Source of the DNA: JACMLD01 sp039916305
GTDB lineage: Bacteria; Bacteroidota; Bacteroidia; Chitinophagales; Chitinophagaceae
DNA length: 64,000 nt
Assembly: GCA_039916305.1 (NCBI GenBank)
Contig: JBDSLR010000028.1
Location: 37,031 to 101,030 of the forward strand
Direction of reading: 5' to 3'
Positions 52,719 to 62,414 of this stretch are shown one piece after another. Positions within the stretch are counted from its first letter, which is position 1, and every line of letters starts with the position of its first letter. The notes beneath the pieces were generated by a model. It was not told the DNA's origin. It did no database searches and was given only the letters and a program-made list of their open reading frames with translations. The position numbers and the translations under genes are program-made.

Positions 52719-54059
52719 TTAGAGTGTTTTGGCTTTTATTTTTTTATATTCCTCCTGGTATAGCCTGGTATCTGTTTTTGCCGCTTTGCCTGCTTCAATG
52801 GCCTTGTTTTGCATGCTTTCTGCCTCTTCAAAAAATTGTAACCGGTACAATAAATGTGCATAGGTATCATAAAAAGCGGGGTTGGGATTTAATTCAATAG
52901 ATCGCCTGCTCCATAACATTGCTTTCATCAAATAATCATTGTTATTGCCAGCTGCTGTATAGAAATACCAGGCTGCATTGTTCAGCTCAGTGGCAACAGC
53001 ATTTTTAGCAACTGAAAAAGTAAATGTTCGCCCTGTACTGTCACTGGCAATGACGGATGCATTTTGACGGGCCCTGTTCCGGACAGTTTCAAGATCCAGA
53101 GAGTCTTTTTTCCTGATTGAATCTGCACTAATGCGCATGTAATATTGTTCATAAAAGGCAACAGCATGCCGTAAATAACTGGCAGTGTCTTTTATGCCGC
53201 CGAAATACTGCATCATTTTTAATTGCCAGTTCTTTTGCCCTTCTGCATAATTATTTGTCCAGGAATTACGTGTAAAATTTGCACAGGCCTGTGCCCTTGT
53301 CATATTTTTAGTAGCGATGGCATTGGCCATTGTGTTTTGAATACTGGCATTGTTCATGGCTACCCGATCGGGCAATGGCTCCTTTTTAAAAATGCTGTCA
53401 ATGATTCGCCTGTTTACATTAACCAGCTTATAGGCACTGCTGTCCACCAACGGTCCTGCTTTTAAAATAAACAATACTTCAATATAATTATTCAGGTCTG
53501 CTACGGCGATGCCCGTTACATATTTTTCTATAAGGTTGGCGTTGTCTGTAATACCGGCTGTCCTTCTTCGTAAAATATACGCTTTTAAAAACGCAGGTTC
53601 GCTGCTGCCGGCATGGAAAGCACTGTCGTAATCAGATAATGATTTTTCTTTGGAAGCCAGGATGGCTTTATCGGCAGTTTCCAACAGGGAGGCAGCCCTT
53701 GATACAAAAGCAGGATCGTTAAACAGCAGTCCACCTTTTGCATCCAGGAAGAGAAAAGACGGAAACCTGTTTATTTTATAATCAATAATTATTTTGCGGG
53801 ACGCTGCGCTGTCTTCACGCGCAACCGTATAATTTATGAAACTGGTATTAAATTTTTCCACAACGGTTTTATCATTCAGCCCTTTCATAAAATCAGGCGG
53901 TACTGCCGGCACCTGCATGGTTAATAAAACTGCCAGTGGTTTTTGCTGCTGCAGAGCGGCAGCTTTTGCGGTCTCAAAAGAAGATTCGTATTTAATTTTT
54001 TGAGCCTGCAGTAAAATTGTACAAAGCAGCAGTGCAGCCAAACAAAAGAAAGATTTCAT
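52719..54059 (-). CDS. Secreted thioredoxin-fold protein without CxxC
   Basis: The 446-residue product has a signal peptide (1-19, ending LQAQK). Residues about 20-125 resemble a thioredoxin fold (KPLAVLLTM, then INRFPSFLFLDAKGG with its cis-Pro loop), but the usual CxxC is absent: TMQVPAVPPDF stands there. The rest is helical with TPR-like repeats near the end (AMLWSRRSIELNPNPAFY). The function is unknown. The start at 54059 is chosen for the signal peptide. Confidence 0.68.
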   Translation of the reverse strand: MKSFFCLAALLLCTILLQAQKIKYESSFETAKAAALQQQKPLAVLLTMQVPAVPPDFMKGLNDKTVVEKFNTSFINYTVAREDSAASRKIIIDYKINRFPSFLFLDAKGGLLFNDPAFVSRAASLLETADKAILASKEKSLSDYDSAFHAGSSEPAFLKAYILRRRTAGITDNANLIEKYVTGIAVADLNNYIEVLFILKAGPLVDSSAYKLVNVNRRIIDSIFKKEPLPDRVAMNNASIQNTMANAIATKNMTRAQACANFTRNSWTNNYAEGQKNWQLKMMQYFGGIKDTASYLRHAVAFYEQYYMRISADSIRKKDSLDLETVRNRARQNASVIASDSTGRTFTFSVAKNAVATELNNAAWYFYTAAGNNNDYLMKAMLWSRRSIELNPNPAFYDTYAHLLYRLQFFEEAESMQNKAIEAGKAAKTDTRLYQEEYKKIKAKTL

Positions 54060-54177
54060 AAAAAAGGTTATTTGTATAGTGAAGTGTACCAATCGGGCAG
54101 CAATTTATTCCGCGCAAATCAGTAAATGTTCCCTAAAGATAAAACTCATTCTTATACAAAGTTCAGGGTACTTACAA

Positions 54178-55260
54178 TTACGGGTTCTTCCTTCTTGCAG
54201 TTAAATACTTTCTAACAGGAATATCGTAAAAGGTCATCGCCAGCCATGCCAGGCCAAGCAGCAGAATGGTTGAAATGTTGATAATAAAAAACAATTGGGT
54301 GGATCCAGGTTTATGGCTGTTGTAATAGTTTGCAAATGCCCATATAACCGCATAATGTGTCATGTAAAGCGGGTATGATATCCTCCCGGAGAATACACAA
54401 ATTTTTTTAAGGCCCGGTGTCAGCACGGCGCCTGCCCCCAATGCAATCAGCAAGGGAAAATAAAGCAGTACTACGGGCAGTTCAATAAGCCAGTTGAAGT
54501 CAGACCAGGGCATAATAAATGGTAATATCAGCAGTACTGACAAACCGGCGAAGCCCAGTGTCGTTTTTATGATCCAGTTAGAACGGTAAATAAGCAGCCC
54601 TGCTAAAAACGAATAGGAAATACGGGCACCGCCATCCCAAAAATTTTCTTTGCCCCAGCCGCCCATTAAAGAGTTGGCCTGGTAACCGGCAAAACAAAGT
54701 GCTGCCGCCGCAAGCAGGGTTAATACCAGCAGGTAGCGGCGGCTGATTTTATAAAGGATAAATGCATATAGTACATTGGCAATATATTCCCAGAATAACG
54801 ACCAGGCAGGTGCGTTCAAACCGAACAGGTTAAAAAAACGATCTTCCATAACCGGAACGGGGATCAATAAAAGGGAACTTAAAAACAGTAATAAAACTTC
54901 GCCGGCGCTGTATAATTCTGGATGGCCGCCAAACGGATCAAAAAGAAAGCTTACTAAACCCAGCACAGAACCGAAAATAACCAGTGGATGCAACCGTATT
55001 ATCCTGGATTTGAAAAATTCCAGCAGACCTATTTTCTTTATTCTGTCATCGTAAGCATAGGCAATAACAAAGCCTGAGAGACAGAAAAAGAAATCAACCG
55101 CTAAAAACCCATGGCCGATGAAGTTTTTGCTGTAGTCAGTGTAAACTACTTCCATAAAATGAAATACAACGATGGCTACAGCGGCTATGCCCCTCAATCC
55201 GTCCAGTATGTCAAAATGCTGTTTGGTCTTTAAAATGCCGCTTCCTGCTTGTTGAATCAT
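54178..55260 (-). CDS. Membrane acyltransferase (OafA-like, family 3)
   Basis: The 360-residue protein has about ten membrane helices and the acyltransferase 3 signature FDILDGLRGIAAVAIVVFHF at 17-36, with the conserved His in VVFHF. These enzymes move acyl groups to surface sugars or lipids. No glycan gene adjoins it here. Confidence 0.9.
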   Translation of the reverse strand: MIQQAGSGILKTKQHFDILDGLRGIAAVAIVVFHFMEVVYTDYSKNFIGHGFLAVDFFFCLSGFVIAYAYDDRIKKIGLLEFFKSRIIRLHPLVIFGSVLGLVSFLFDPFGGHPELYSAGEVLLLFLSSLLLIPVPVMEDRFFNLFGLNAPAWSLFWEYIANVLYAFILYKISRRYLLVLTLLAAAALCFAGYQANSLMGGWGKENFWDGGARISYSFLAGLLIYRSNWIIKTTLGFAGLSVLLILPFIMPWSDFNWLIELPVVLLYFPLLIALGAGAVLTPGLKKICVFSGRISYPLYMTHYAVIWAFANYYNSHKPGSTQLFFIINISTILLLGLAWLAMTFYDIPVRKYLTARRKNP

Positions 55261-55545
55261 CCCGGGAAAGTTAGTAATGGATATTTGCTACCTTTACGGC
55301 CTAATTTGTTCGTTTGCCGGCCTGCATAAATTAATACTAACATATTGAAAGTATTGGGTAAGAAAGTTAAGTGCATTTGCAGATAAATAATCCATAATCG
55401 CCCCGGTCTTTCAGTTGAATAAATACAACCACCGCATTTTTTTGTCCTGTAAAAACTGTTATCACCAGACTTATTTCAACGGTACACTGTACATCATTGT
55501 TAGACCCTGGCGCGGTTGCTGTATTAATATGATTAGCAAAATATT

Positions 55546-56661
55546 TTACAGGGCAAGCTCTATTTTCTTACCCGTTTTGGCAGCTAGAAATATAGCATCA
55601 ATAATTTTAAGATCTTTTAATGCCTCTTCACCATCAACCGGCACGATGGGGTTTTTACCCTCAAGAATGATACCGGCCATTTCATCCATTTGTACGGTTT
55701 GATGCGTAACATGCAGCTGATTTAATTCACCTTTATTGGTGCGCCCTTTAATGGGGCCATAGCCGGTAGACGGCCATAACTCGGCATACCCTTTTTCAGC
55801 ATCCAGGAAAAAGCGGTCGAGATTACCCATATTATAAGTTGACAGGCAGGAGGCCGTTGCGCCACCGGGAAAACCAAATTGAAACTGGATGGTCTCGTCA
55901 ACCCCTTCTTTAAATTTTTCGGGATTGGTTTTTGTTTCCTGTGCAGTCACCCAGATTGGTTCTTCGCCCACCATATACCGTGCACCATTAATGGCATAAA
56001 TTCCAATATCCATCATAGCGCCACCACCAGCCAATTGTTTATTCAGGCGCCATTGTGTTGGATCGCCAATGGTAAAACCGCAAAGGCCCTGGAAGAACAA
56101 TATTTTACCCAACTCGCCCTCTTTTCTCATCCTGATAATTTCCAGGGTCTTGGGTTCAAAATGCATCCTGTAACCTACCAATAATTTTACATTGTTTTTT
56201 TTGCAGGCATCAATCATGGCCTGCCCGTCTTTTGCGTTTACAGACATGGGCTTTTCGCAGATAGCATGCTTGCCTGCTTTGGCCACCCGTATTACCTGGT
56301 CTTTGTGCAGGGCATTCGGGGTAATTACATACACTGCATCAATATCGGGGTTGTTTTTAATGGCATCAAAATTTTCATAATTGTAACAATTCTTTTCAGG
56401 GATATTGTACTTGCCCTGCCATTCTTTTAGTTTGGAAGGCGTGCCGCTTATCGCACCCACCAGTACTGCCTTTTTGCAGCCCTGCATGGCTGCAGCAACA
56501 CGGTTGCCATAGCTACCGAGGCCCATGATAGCCACCCGTAATACCGGGCCCTCATAGGGCTGGCTGATTATTTGATCATCACTTGCTAATGCAAAGCGCG
56601 GCAATTGGGCTGCAATAGCAGTTGCAGTAATTTTTTGTAAAAAGCTTCGGCGGGAGTTCAT
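55546..56661 (-). CDS. Gfo/Idh/MocA oxidoreductase with Tat signal
   Basis: The 371-residue protein has a Tat signal SRRSFLQK (3-10) and a Gfo/Idh/MocA NAD(P)-binding fold: MGLGSYGNRVAAAM, then CEKPMSVNAKDG with the conserved Glu-Lys-Pro. It is exported folded, so it likely carries its cofactor to the periplasm and oxidises a sugar or cyclitol. The ATG at 56661 is used; 23 upstream residues would hide the Tat motif. Confidence 0.9.
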   Translation of the reverse strand: MNSRRSFLQKITATAIAAQLPRFALASDDQIISQPYEGPVLRVAIMGLGSYGNRVAAAMQGCKKAVLVGAISGTPSKLKEWQGKYNIPEKNCYNYENFDAIKNNPDIDAVYVITPNALHKDQVIRVAKAGKHAICEKPMSVNAKDGQAMIDACKKNNVKLLVGYRMHFEPKTLEIIRMRKEGELGKILFFQGLCGFTIGDPTQWRLNKQLAGGGAMMDIGIYAINGARYMVGEEPIWVTAQETKTNPEKFKEGVDETIQFQFGFPGGATASCLSTYNMGNLDRFFLDAEKGYAELWPSTGYGPIKGRTNKGELNQLHVTHQTVQMDEMAGIILEGKNPIVPVDGEEALKDLKIIDAIFLAAKTGKKIELAL

Positions 56662-56777
56662 AATTTTTTCGTTATGTTTAACACGATCGTTTAGAGCATA
56701 GGCAGACCGGCTGTGGGGCCGGTCTGTCATTCAAAATTAAATATAACAAAATCTGCGATTCGATACGGCACGTTTTT

Positions 56778-57224
56778 TCATGCTCCAAACTGCCTTAGAT
56801 GATGATCCGCATGTTTATAGACAAACAGGCCAATCTGTTCTCGGGTCATTGCTCCAAAAAATGGATGAATAAAATTTGCATTATTGTAATGCTCATAAGC
56901 CATTATGCTGTTGATCCAGGCTATTTTCTGCATGGCAGCATCGCCATCTTTTTCTTTAATGAATAATGCCGGACTGCCAGGTGAATTTTTCCTTATGGCA
57001 CGGTCATTTTTTAAAACGGCTTTTAAAGCTATTTTGCCAAAGACACGTCCAATAAACATTCGTGGTACTTTTATTTTCCCCCATATCATTTTGTCCCACA
57101 TGGTACAATGTGCAAGCATTTGATAGAGGTTCATTTTGCCCCAGTGAGCAGTATCATTAGTATTGATTGAATTAATCCTGTTGATCAGCTCATATCTTGT
57201 TGTTTGCTCAAAAATTGATTTCAT
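56778..57224 (-). CDS. DUF1569 (DinB-like) protein
   Basis: The 148-residue protein fits DUF1569, a DinB-like four-helix fold: MNLYQMLAHCTMWDKM with its His, and HHLRQFGA at the end. It may bind a metal; the reaction is unknown. Its start overlaps the VOC gene stop by 4 bp, so it is the last gene of an AraC-VOC-DUF1569 operon. Confidence 0.82.
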   Translation of the reverse strand: MKSIFEQTTRYELINRINSINTNDTAHWGKMNLYQMLAHCTMWDKMIWGKIKVPRMFIGRVFGKIALKAVLKNDRAIRKNSPGSPALFIKEKDGDAAMQKIAWINSIMAYEHYNNANFIHPFFGAMTREQIGLFVYKHADHHLRQFGA

Positions 57225-57649
57225 TTTTCCTGGATTGCCTTATTTTTTTGTCCTAAAGAAAACCAATTCCCTGAATCGTCCCTGAAGAGTGCTTCTACAC
57301 CGTAAAATTCTTCCGTGGGTGCTTTTTTAAATTCCACGCCCTTGCTTTTCAATTCCTCATAGGTTGCGTAAATATCATTGCACTCAAATACCCCGGGGCC
57401 AAATGTTCCACTTTGTATTAGTTGAGTCATTGTCTTTACCGTTTCTTTTGTAAATATGGCCCCCTCCTGCACAAGAAATAAGGTGATTTCAAGCTCAGGC
57501 TGTTCCGGCGGTGTTACGGTTAGCCACCTGTTGTCTTTTCCCATCGGCGCGTCTGTGTGGACTTTAAACCCAAGTTTGTTTACGTAAAAATCGTATGCAC
57601 TTTCCTGGTTTAAAACATAAACGCAGGTGTGCGTTAATTTTTTTATCAT
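57221..57649 (-). CDS. VOC (glyoxalase-fold) protein
   Basis: The 142-residue protein has a VOC fold: THTCVYVLNQESAYDFYVNK at the start and FRDDSGNWFSLGQ with its metal-type Glu-less end. It may be an extradiol or resistance-type VOC, not yet assignable. It lies 10 bp after the AraC gene and overlaps the next gene. Confidence 0.87.
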   Translation of the reverse strand: MIKKLTHTCVYVLNQESAYDFYVNKLGFKVHTDAPMGKDNRWLTVTPPEQPELEITLFLVQEGAIFTKETVKTMTQLIQSGTFGPGVFECNDIYATYEELKSKGVEFKKAPTEEFYGVEALFRDDSGNWFSLGQKNKAIQEK

Positions 57650-57659
57650 GATTTTATTT

Positions 57660-58148
57660 TTATTGATTAGTACAGGATCTAAGGTCTGCTAAAGAAGAGG
57701 GTCTCACTTCTTCAAAATTGCTATTTTTTGTCCACCCGTGCTGATACGCAAAGCAACCGGGAATATACTGCAGTGGTTGTGCTGTAATCGCTTGCTTTCT
57801 GTATTGGGCCTGCGCCAGGAAAACAGACGGTGCAATGCCCACCAAACGTTTAAAAAGTCCACTGAAGGAACTGAGGCTTTCAAAACCTACGGAAAAGCAG
57901 ACTGTTGAAATGGATTGTCCCTGCTCAAATAATTTGACGGCATTTTCAATTCTTACAGCTGTTAAATATTGATGGGGTGTCTTACCATATATTTGTTTGA
58001 AAAGCCGGATAAAATGAAACCGGGAGAAATAGGCTTCGTCTGCTATATTGTTAATCTCAATTTTATCAGGGTAGGAGGCGTCTATGAAAAGTTTTGCCTG
58101 TACAATTCGCCTGTACAGATAATTTTTGGGATAGTTGTCTGTTGTCAT
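57660..58148 (-). CDS. Small AraC-family regulator
   Basis: The 162-residue protein is mainly the AraC DNA-binding part: first helix-turn-helix at about 33-52, second at about 79-103, with the PxxYLTAVRIENA and FSVGFESLSSFSGLFKR blocks. No ligand domain precedes it. It leads an operon with the VOC and DUF1569 genes and likely controls it. Confidence 0.9.
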   Translation of the reverse strand: MTTDNYPKNYLYRRIVQAKLFIDASYPDKIEINNIADEAYFSRFHFIRLFKQIYGKTPHQYLTAVRIENAVKLFEQGQSISTVCFSVGFESLSSFSGLFKRLVGIAPSVFLAQAQYRKQAITAQPLQYIPGCFAYQHGWTKNSNFEEVRPSSLADLRSCTNQ

Positions 58149-58211
58149 ATTGTATTTCTTTCAATAGTATTGTGTATTGCTTTGCAATCCTTGCCCTGCA
58201 GCCCAAGTAAT

Positions 58212-58862
58212 TTACAGCGTACGTTTTGGGATGATGGCTTTTTGTTTTGCTATGGAAGGATACCAGCTAAGGAAAAACTCTGTTATCATTAGTGGGTATA
58301 CCCAGCATAGCCATTCATACACGGTGAACCGCACTTCTTCCGTTTTCATAAAAGCAAACATGCCTGTTGCCGTATCAACCATGGGTAATAATCTGATAAA
58401 AACAAATGCAAGTCCACATATATAGGAACGTATCATGAACTGTTTATGTAATGTAAAATTTTTCCTGACTGCAAACCAAAATGCGGCAATTGTTGAGAAA
58501 AGCCATATAACGGCAAGTAATCCCAGGGAAAGTATGGAGCCGGGCAATGGGTAATTTGAGAGTAAATAAAATACCAGCAGCGCAGAGACAATTGAGCCGC
58601 CGATATAGAACTTTCCGGCAATGCGGTGCCATTTCCTGTACCGCCTTCTGAAAAATGGCCAGAACTGGAGTGGGCCAAGCAGTAAAGTGCAGGCGGCACC
58701 TGTAAAGTGAGTAATTAACCACCATTTTTCCTGTTGTCTTCTCGGCTCCAGCGTGCCCCCGAAATAGTCTGATACGCTGTTATAAAAAAAATAAACTGAT
58801 ACAGATAAAACAAGTGTCCAAAAGATAATAGTGATATGCTTCGTTTGGAAATTTTTTTTCAA
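58212..58862 (-). CDS. DUF2306 membrane protein
   Basis: The 216-residue protein has six or so membrane helices and the DUF2306 pattern RRRYRKWHRIAGKFYIGG with its His/Lys-rich loop, then LHKQFMIRSY. The role of the family is unknown. It lies 63 bp upstream of the AraC gene on the same strand. Confidence 0.84.
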   Translation of the reverse strand: MKKNFQTKHITIIFWTLVLSVSVYFFYNSVSDYFGGTLEPRRQQEKWWLITHFTGAACTLLLGPLQFWPFFRRRYRKWHRIAGKFYIGGSIVSALLVFYLLSNYPLPGSILSLGLLAVIWLFSTIAAFWFAVRKNFTLHKQFMIRSYICGLAFVFIRLLPMVDTATGMFAFMKTEEVRFTVYEWLCWVYPLMITEFFLSWYPSIAKQKAIIPKRTL

Positions 58863-59075
58863 ATGTTATTCGTTGTTTTAAAATTTTTTTTGAGAGTACC
58901 GGCTTTTGAGACCAGGAGGCTGATTGCCATTATTTGTTTATTGTGACCGTGCTTCAGCACATCTTACTAAAGATATGCAGCCTTTTCCGGTAGTTGAAAA
59001 ATGAGTGCTGCTGGCCCGGCCTATTTTTGAGCGCGTCATATGAAATCTTGCAGGGCAAACTTTTGGAACCAGCAC

Positions 59076-59708
59076 TTATTTTTTCTTCGCGTTGCAGTTG
59101 AAACTGGCCCAGCGTGCGTTAAGATCCGACCAAACAGGATCGGCATAAGATTTCGGCGATATTTCTGTAAAAATGAAACTGTTATTTTTACCCGGGCAAT
59201 ATTTTACATGAATTATACAATTAAATGTAATAGGTTTTTGGGCCATGTAGTCAAGCATATAAATCGTTCCTGCAAATGTTTTTGCATCTCCGGGACTTAT
59301 CTTAGCCGGGCTGATGCTGGTTTTTACCGGGAATACTTTTTCAGCCGGAATCTTCCGTGATTCGATGTTTCTGCCGATCAGGCCTGTATAATAGGCATTT
59401 AAATTATTTGCTATCATTTTTGCAGTCATGGCAGGTTTACCCTCCAGGTACCATAAAAATGCGTAACTCCAGTATTCTTCACTTTTTGCACTGCCCCAGC
59501 CCGGAGTAAACCTGATATCTTCAACACCTTTATAAGGGATGGAAGGCGCAAATTCAATAGGAATGAGGAAACGTTCAACATCCCAGTCTTTCGGAAAGTC
59601 GAGGGTATAGGGTGCCTCCCAATTTTTTCCATCGAATTCAACTTTTGGCGCCTGGCCAAATGCTGCTAAAGAGAGCAGACAAAACAGTGTTATTACCAGT
59701 TTTTTCAT
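59076..59708 (-). CDS. Secreted protein of unknown function
   Basis: The 210-residue protein has a signal peptide (1-19, ending AFGQ). It contains many aromatic residues and Lys, with no recognised domain; two Cys near the C-terminus (in FNCIIHVKYCPG) might pair. It stands alone on the minus strand. Confidence 0.65.
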   Translation of the reverse strand: MKKLVITLFCLLSLAAFGQAPKVEFDGKNWEAPYTLDFPKDWDVERFLIPIEFAPSIPYKGVEDIRFTPGWGSAKSEEYWSYAFLWYLEGKPAMTAKMIANNLNAYYTGLIGRNIESRKIPAEKVFPVKTSISPAKISPGDAKTFAGTIYMLDYMAQKPITFNCIIHVKYCPGKNNSFIFTEISPKSYADPVWSDLNARWASFNCNAKKK

Positions 59709-60280
59709 TGTATAATTATTCAGGTTTACCAGGTATAATTAATAGAAGGCGGGGCTGCTGCCCGCGGCCGGCTGAATGCGGTTGTTTATTCCGGGAATGT
59801 CATATTCATAGGGGTTAACTGTACTTTTAAGAAGCTGCTGTTTTTAGTAGCAAACCTTTTCCACAGTTTGTCACTGGCAGCATTACGCAAAGACTGCCAT
59901 GGCCAAAGATGGCGGTGTCAAAATTAAAGGATGCACTTTCGGGATGCTTTTAATACTCAGTTCCAAATCTTCATTTACAGTACTTATCCCAAGTGTTTAC
60001 CACGTGAGCGCATATCACCGGCAATCAAAAAGCCTTCATTTTTTACCAGCTAAGCAATATGCCCTGCACAATGGCTTATTTTACATTGCTGAAGTTAAGG
60101 AGTAAAGGCGAAACACGAATGTGAAGGGCAAAATATCGCGGATACATTAAGTTGTATGAAATGCAAGTCGGGTGTGTATAACAATTAATTAATCCAGCAG
60201 CAATAAGCCCTTTACCAAGTGTATCTCGTTAGCAGGTAAATAGTCCAGCCATTTGTATCTAACCAAATTTGTATCTATGT
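59709..60280. other. Gene-poor interval
   Basis: A 572-bp stretch with one 68-codon plus-strand frame (59899-60105) that has no gene-like features and I take as chance. No repeat or hairpin of note seen. Confidence 0.5.
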
Positions 60281-60588
60281 TTATAATTCTATTATTTTTA
60301 TTAACCATAATTGGTATAGAATTTCAGCAATCATACTGAACCTTGGCTTTGTTGTGTCATAAACATTCAATACAGTCGCCTGTAAATTATGCTTTTCGCC
60401 TTGTATTCCCTTTAGCATTATTTCCTTTACACTATATTGATACCTCGAATACCAGGTTCCATCATCGTCCCATACTTTAATATTGTTCCGCAACAATAGC
60501 CAGTATGCTTTTTTATCGAATTATATGTTGTGATATTCCATAGAAAAATTGACAAGATAAAGAGGAGGAATATTACAAATACTATCAT
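60281..60588 (-). pseudogene. Small anchored protein gene broken by a frameshift
   Basis: A frame from the ATG at 60588 encodes a membrane helix (MIVFVIFLLFILSIFLWN) and continues to KKHTGYCCGTILK. The next frame, entered near 60475, continues as KVWDDDGTWYSRYQYSV to the stop at 60281. Joining the two by one base gives a natural signal-anchor protein of about 102 residues, resembling the GT...DDGTWYxxYxF pattern of DUF3592-like proteins. Unjoined, the first frame stops after 54 codons. It is either decayed or a sequencing error. Confidence 0.45.
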
Positions 60589-60692
60589 ACCGCTTTTCTT
60601 ACTAATGGTTGGCGGTCATTATTTTTTTTTCAAAAATTGGGATATTGCCGAATAGCGTCCTGCCCATTCCGGCATCAGGTATTTCAATGGCA

Positions 60693-61166
60693 TTATGAAC
60701 GAAATGCTAAAGAATAGAGTGCTTGTCCCGGAGCCTTAGCTATAGTAGCCCCAAACGCCTGGTAAATGCCGGTTTGACTAACCAGGGTAAATTGTAACTT
60801 AAATTGGTTGACCCATCTCAGGGAATTGTATTCTGCAGTAAAACCTGTGCCTGCGCCGGTAACAGTTGAATTTCTGATAATAAATATTGTTGAATCTGTA
60901 TCCCGGTTTGAGAATCCCTGTGGCAGCTGGTAGGGTATACCGGGAGACTGATTGGGCGGTGGAAAAGAGGGTGCAAGATTATTGGGTCTGTCAGAAAAGG
61001 AAAGATCAAATTTCACTTCAAAATAGACGCCCTGTGTTTGTATGTTTTTTAGTTGTCCGGGGGTATTGCTATACCCGGTTCTTCCATCAGTCTGGGTGAT
61101 GATTAATGTTGATAAGGCAGTAAAAAATTCAGGGCCTTTTAGTGCAAATACGTCAGTTATCAGCAT
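60693..61166 (-). CDS. Hypothetical protein
   Basis: A 157-residue protein without signal peptide or known domain. It has a Pro-rich stretch (SFPPPNQSPGIPYQLPQGF, middle) and beta-rich ends. I do not recognise it; the ATG at 61166 and normal codon use support it as real. It is on the minus strand, with nothing clear around it. Confidence 0.5.
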   Translation of the reverse strand: MLITDVFALKGPEFFTALSTLIITQTDGRTGYSNTPGQLKNIQTQGVYFEVKFDLSFSDRPNNLAPSFPPPNQSPGIPYQLPQGFSNRDTDSTIFIIRNSTVTGAGTGFTAEYNSLRWVNQFKLQFTLVSQTGIYQAFGATIAKAPGQALYSLAFRS

Positions 61167-61652
61167 GGTGGTTTGATTTTGATTATTTAAAAATGAAGAT
61201 TACACTGTCCCGCTGGCTAAGCGTACCGGAAGTATTCCCTGGTGAAAATATACTCAGCACTGATACTTCAATCCATACCCAGGCAAGCTTTCGCCTAACT
61301 GACAATGGCATTTACGGGAAGTATTCAAAACACTAATCTTAATTAGTCCGGCAACCAGCAATTAATTTACCAAATGTGATACTGCTCAGAAGATATAACC
61401 AGGAGATAGAAGGATGGAAGGGTTGGGATTGATAAACTGAATATAACGCTTTTTTTTGACGACAGGAACTAAACAATTTGTTGAAGATGCGAAGGACATG
61501 AACGCCTGGTGCCTGCTGGGGTTGCCTGATCTTTTCCCCCAGCTACTCAATTTGGTTTTAACAATTGAACTATCTTTTTAATGCAATTGCTTTTGAAGAA
61601 GCCTTACAGTATGCGGCCAGGTACTTATTCACTGGCACCATACGCACACTTA
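61167..61652. other. Gene-poor interval
   Basis: A 486-bp gap between the hypothetical gene and the metallo-beta-lactamase. The left part should carry the hypothetical gene's promoter. I see no gene or hairpin of note. Confidence 0.5.
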
Positions 61653-62390
61653 TTAATGGCTGTTTGCCGGTTTATAGTTTTTTAAAATGGTAAGTGTATG
61701 TGAAACGGATTGTGTGCTGGTAAAGTCCTGGTGGCCCGGGATAACAAATCTTGGCGCAGGAAACTTCCTTTGCACTTTCCCGATAGAAATTATCCATTCC
61801 GGAATATTCGCATCTGATAAGTTTCCAATACTGTTTGTTTCCGTACTTTTTATAAAACAACCGCCATATAGAATTTTGTCTTCTTCAAACCATAGCACAA
61901 TATTGTCAGGACTGTGTCCTTTGCCAGGGTAAAACGTTTGAAACTGGTATTGTCCAACTGCAAACAAACTGTCTTTTGAAATCAGGTACTGGGCGCTGTT
62001 TTGATCGGCCAGTTTTGATAAAGAGTCAGTTAGTGCTGTCGTGAAGGTTTTTATTCCCTTTTGTCTGAAATACGCCAGCCCGGCAGTCTTGTCATTATGA
62101 AAATGTGTCGAAATGCAAATCACTGCGGCTTTATGATGTTTGAATTCAATACTGTCGAGTAAGGGTTGAAATTGTGTTGTATCCCAGGGCGTATCAAATA
62201 ATACAACGCCGGCGGATGTTACCAGGTACATGCTATTGGAGGGAAACAAGGAACCATCTCCGGGATCTCCATAAGTGGTATAAACATAAAAGTCGCCTGT
62301 TAAATGAGCAATTTTCAGTTTTGTTGTTTGGGGCTGCCCCAGCAGGCTGAAGCTAAGGGAGAGTAATAGTATTGCAGGATAAATTCGCAT
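61653..62390 (-). CDS. Subclass B1 metallo-beta-lactamase
   Basis: The 245-residue product has a signal peptide (1-18, ending LLGQ) and the full B1 zinc site: His96, His98 and Asp100 in THFHNDKTAG, His159 in GKGHSPDNIV, Cys178 in YGGCFIKS, and His220 in IPGHQDF. Lys181 and Asn190 (in IGNLSDAN) are the B1 substrate-binding residues. Lys101 stands where Arg is usual. It should hydrolyse beta-lactams, probably including carbapenems, in the periplasm; activity and spectrum are not shown. No transposase flanks it, so it may be a native chromosomal enzyme. Confidence 0.92.
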   Translation of the reverse strand: MRIYPAILLLSLSFSLLGQPQTTKLKIAHLTGDFYVYTTYGDPGDGSLFPSNSMYLVTSAGVVLFDTPWDTTQFQPLLDSIEFKHHKAAVICISTHFHNDKTAGLAYFRQKGIKTFTTALTDSLSKLADQNSAQYLISKDSLFAVGQYQFQTFYPGKGHSPDNIVLWFEEDKILYGGCFIKSTETNSIGNLSDANIPEWIISIGKVQRKFPAPRFVIPGHQDFTSTQSVSHTLTILKNYKPANSH

Positions 62391-62414
62391 AAAGTTAAAC
62401 AGGCGTCAACGCTT

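Noticed and set aside
59899..60105. 68-codon plus-strand frame in the gap after the secreted hypothetical gene
   Set aside because: No signal, domain or codon bias that supports coding; treated as chance.
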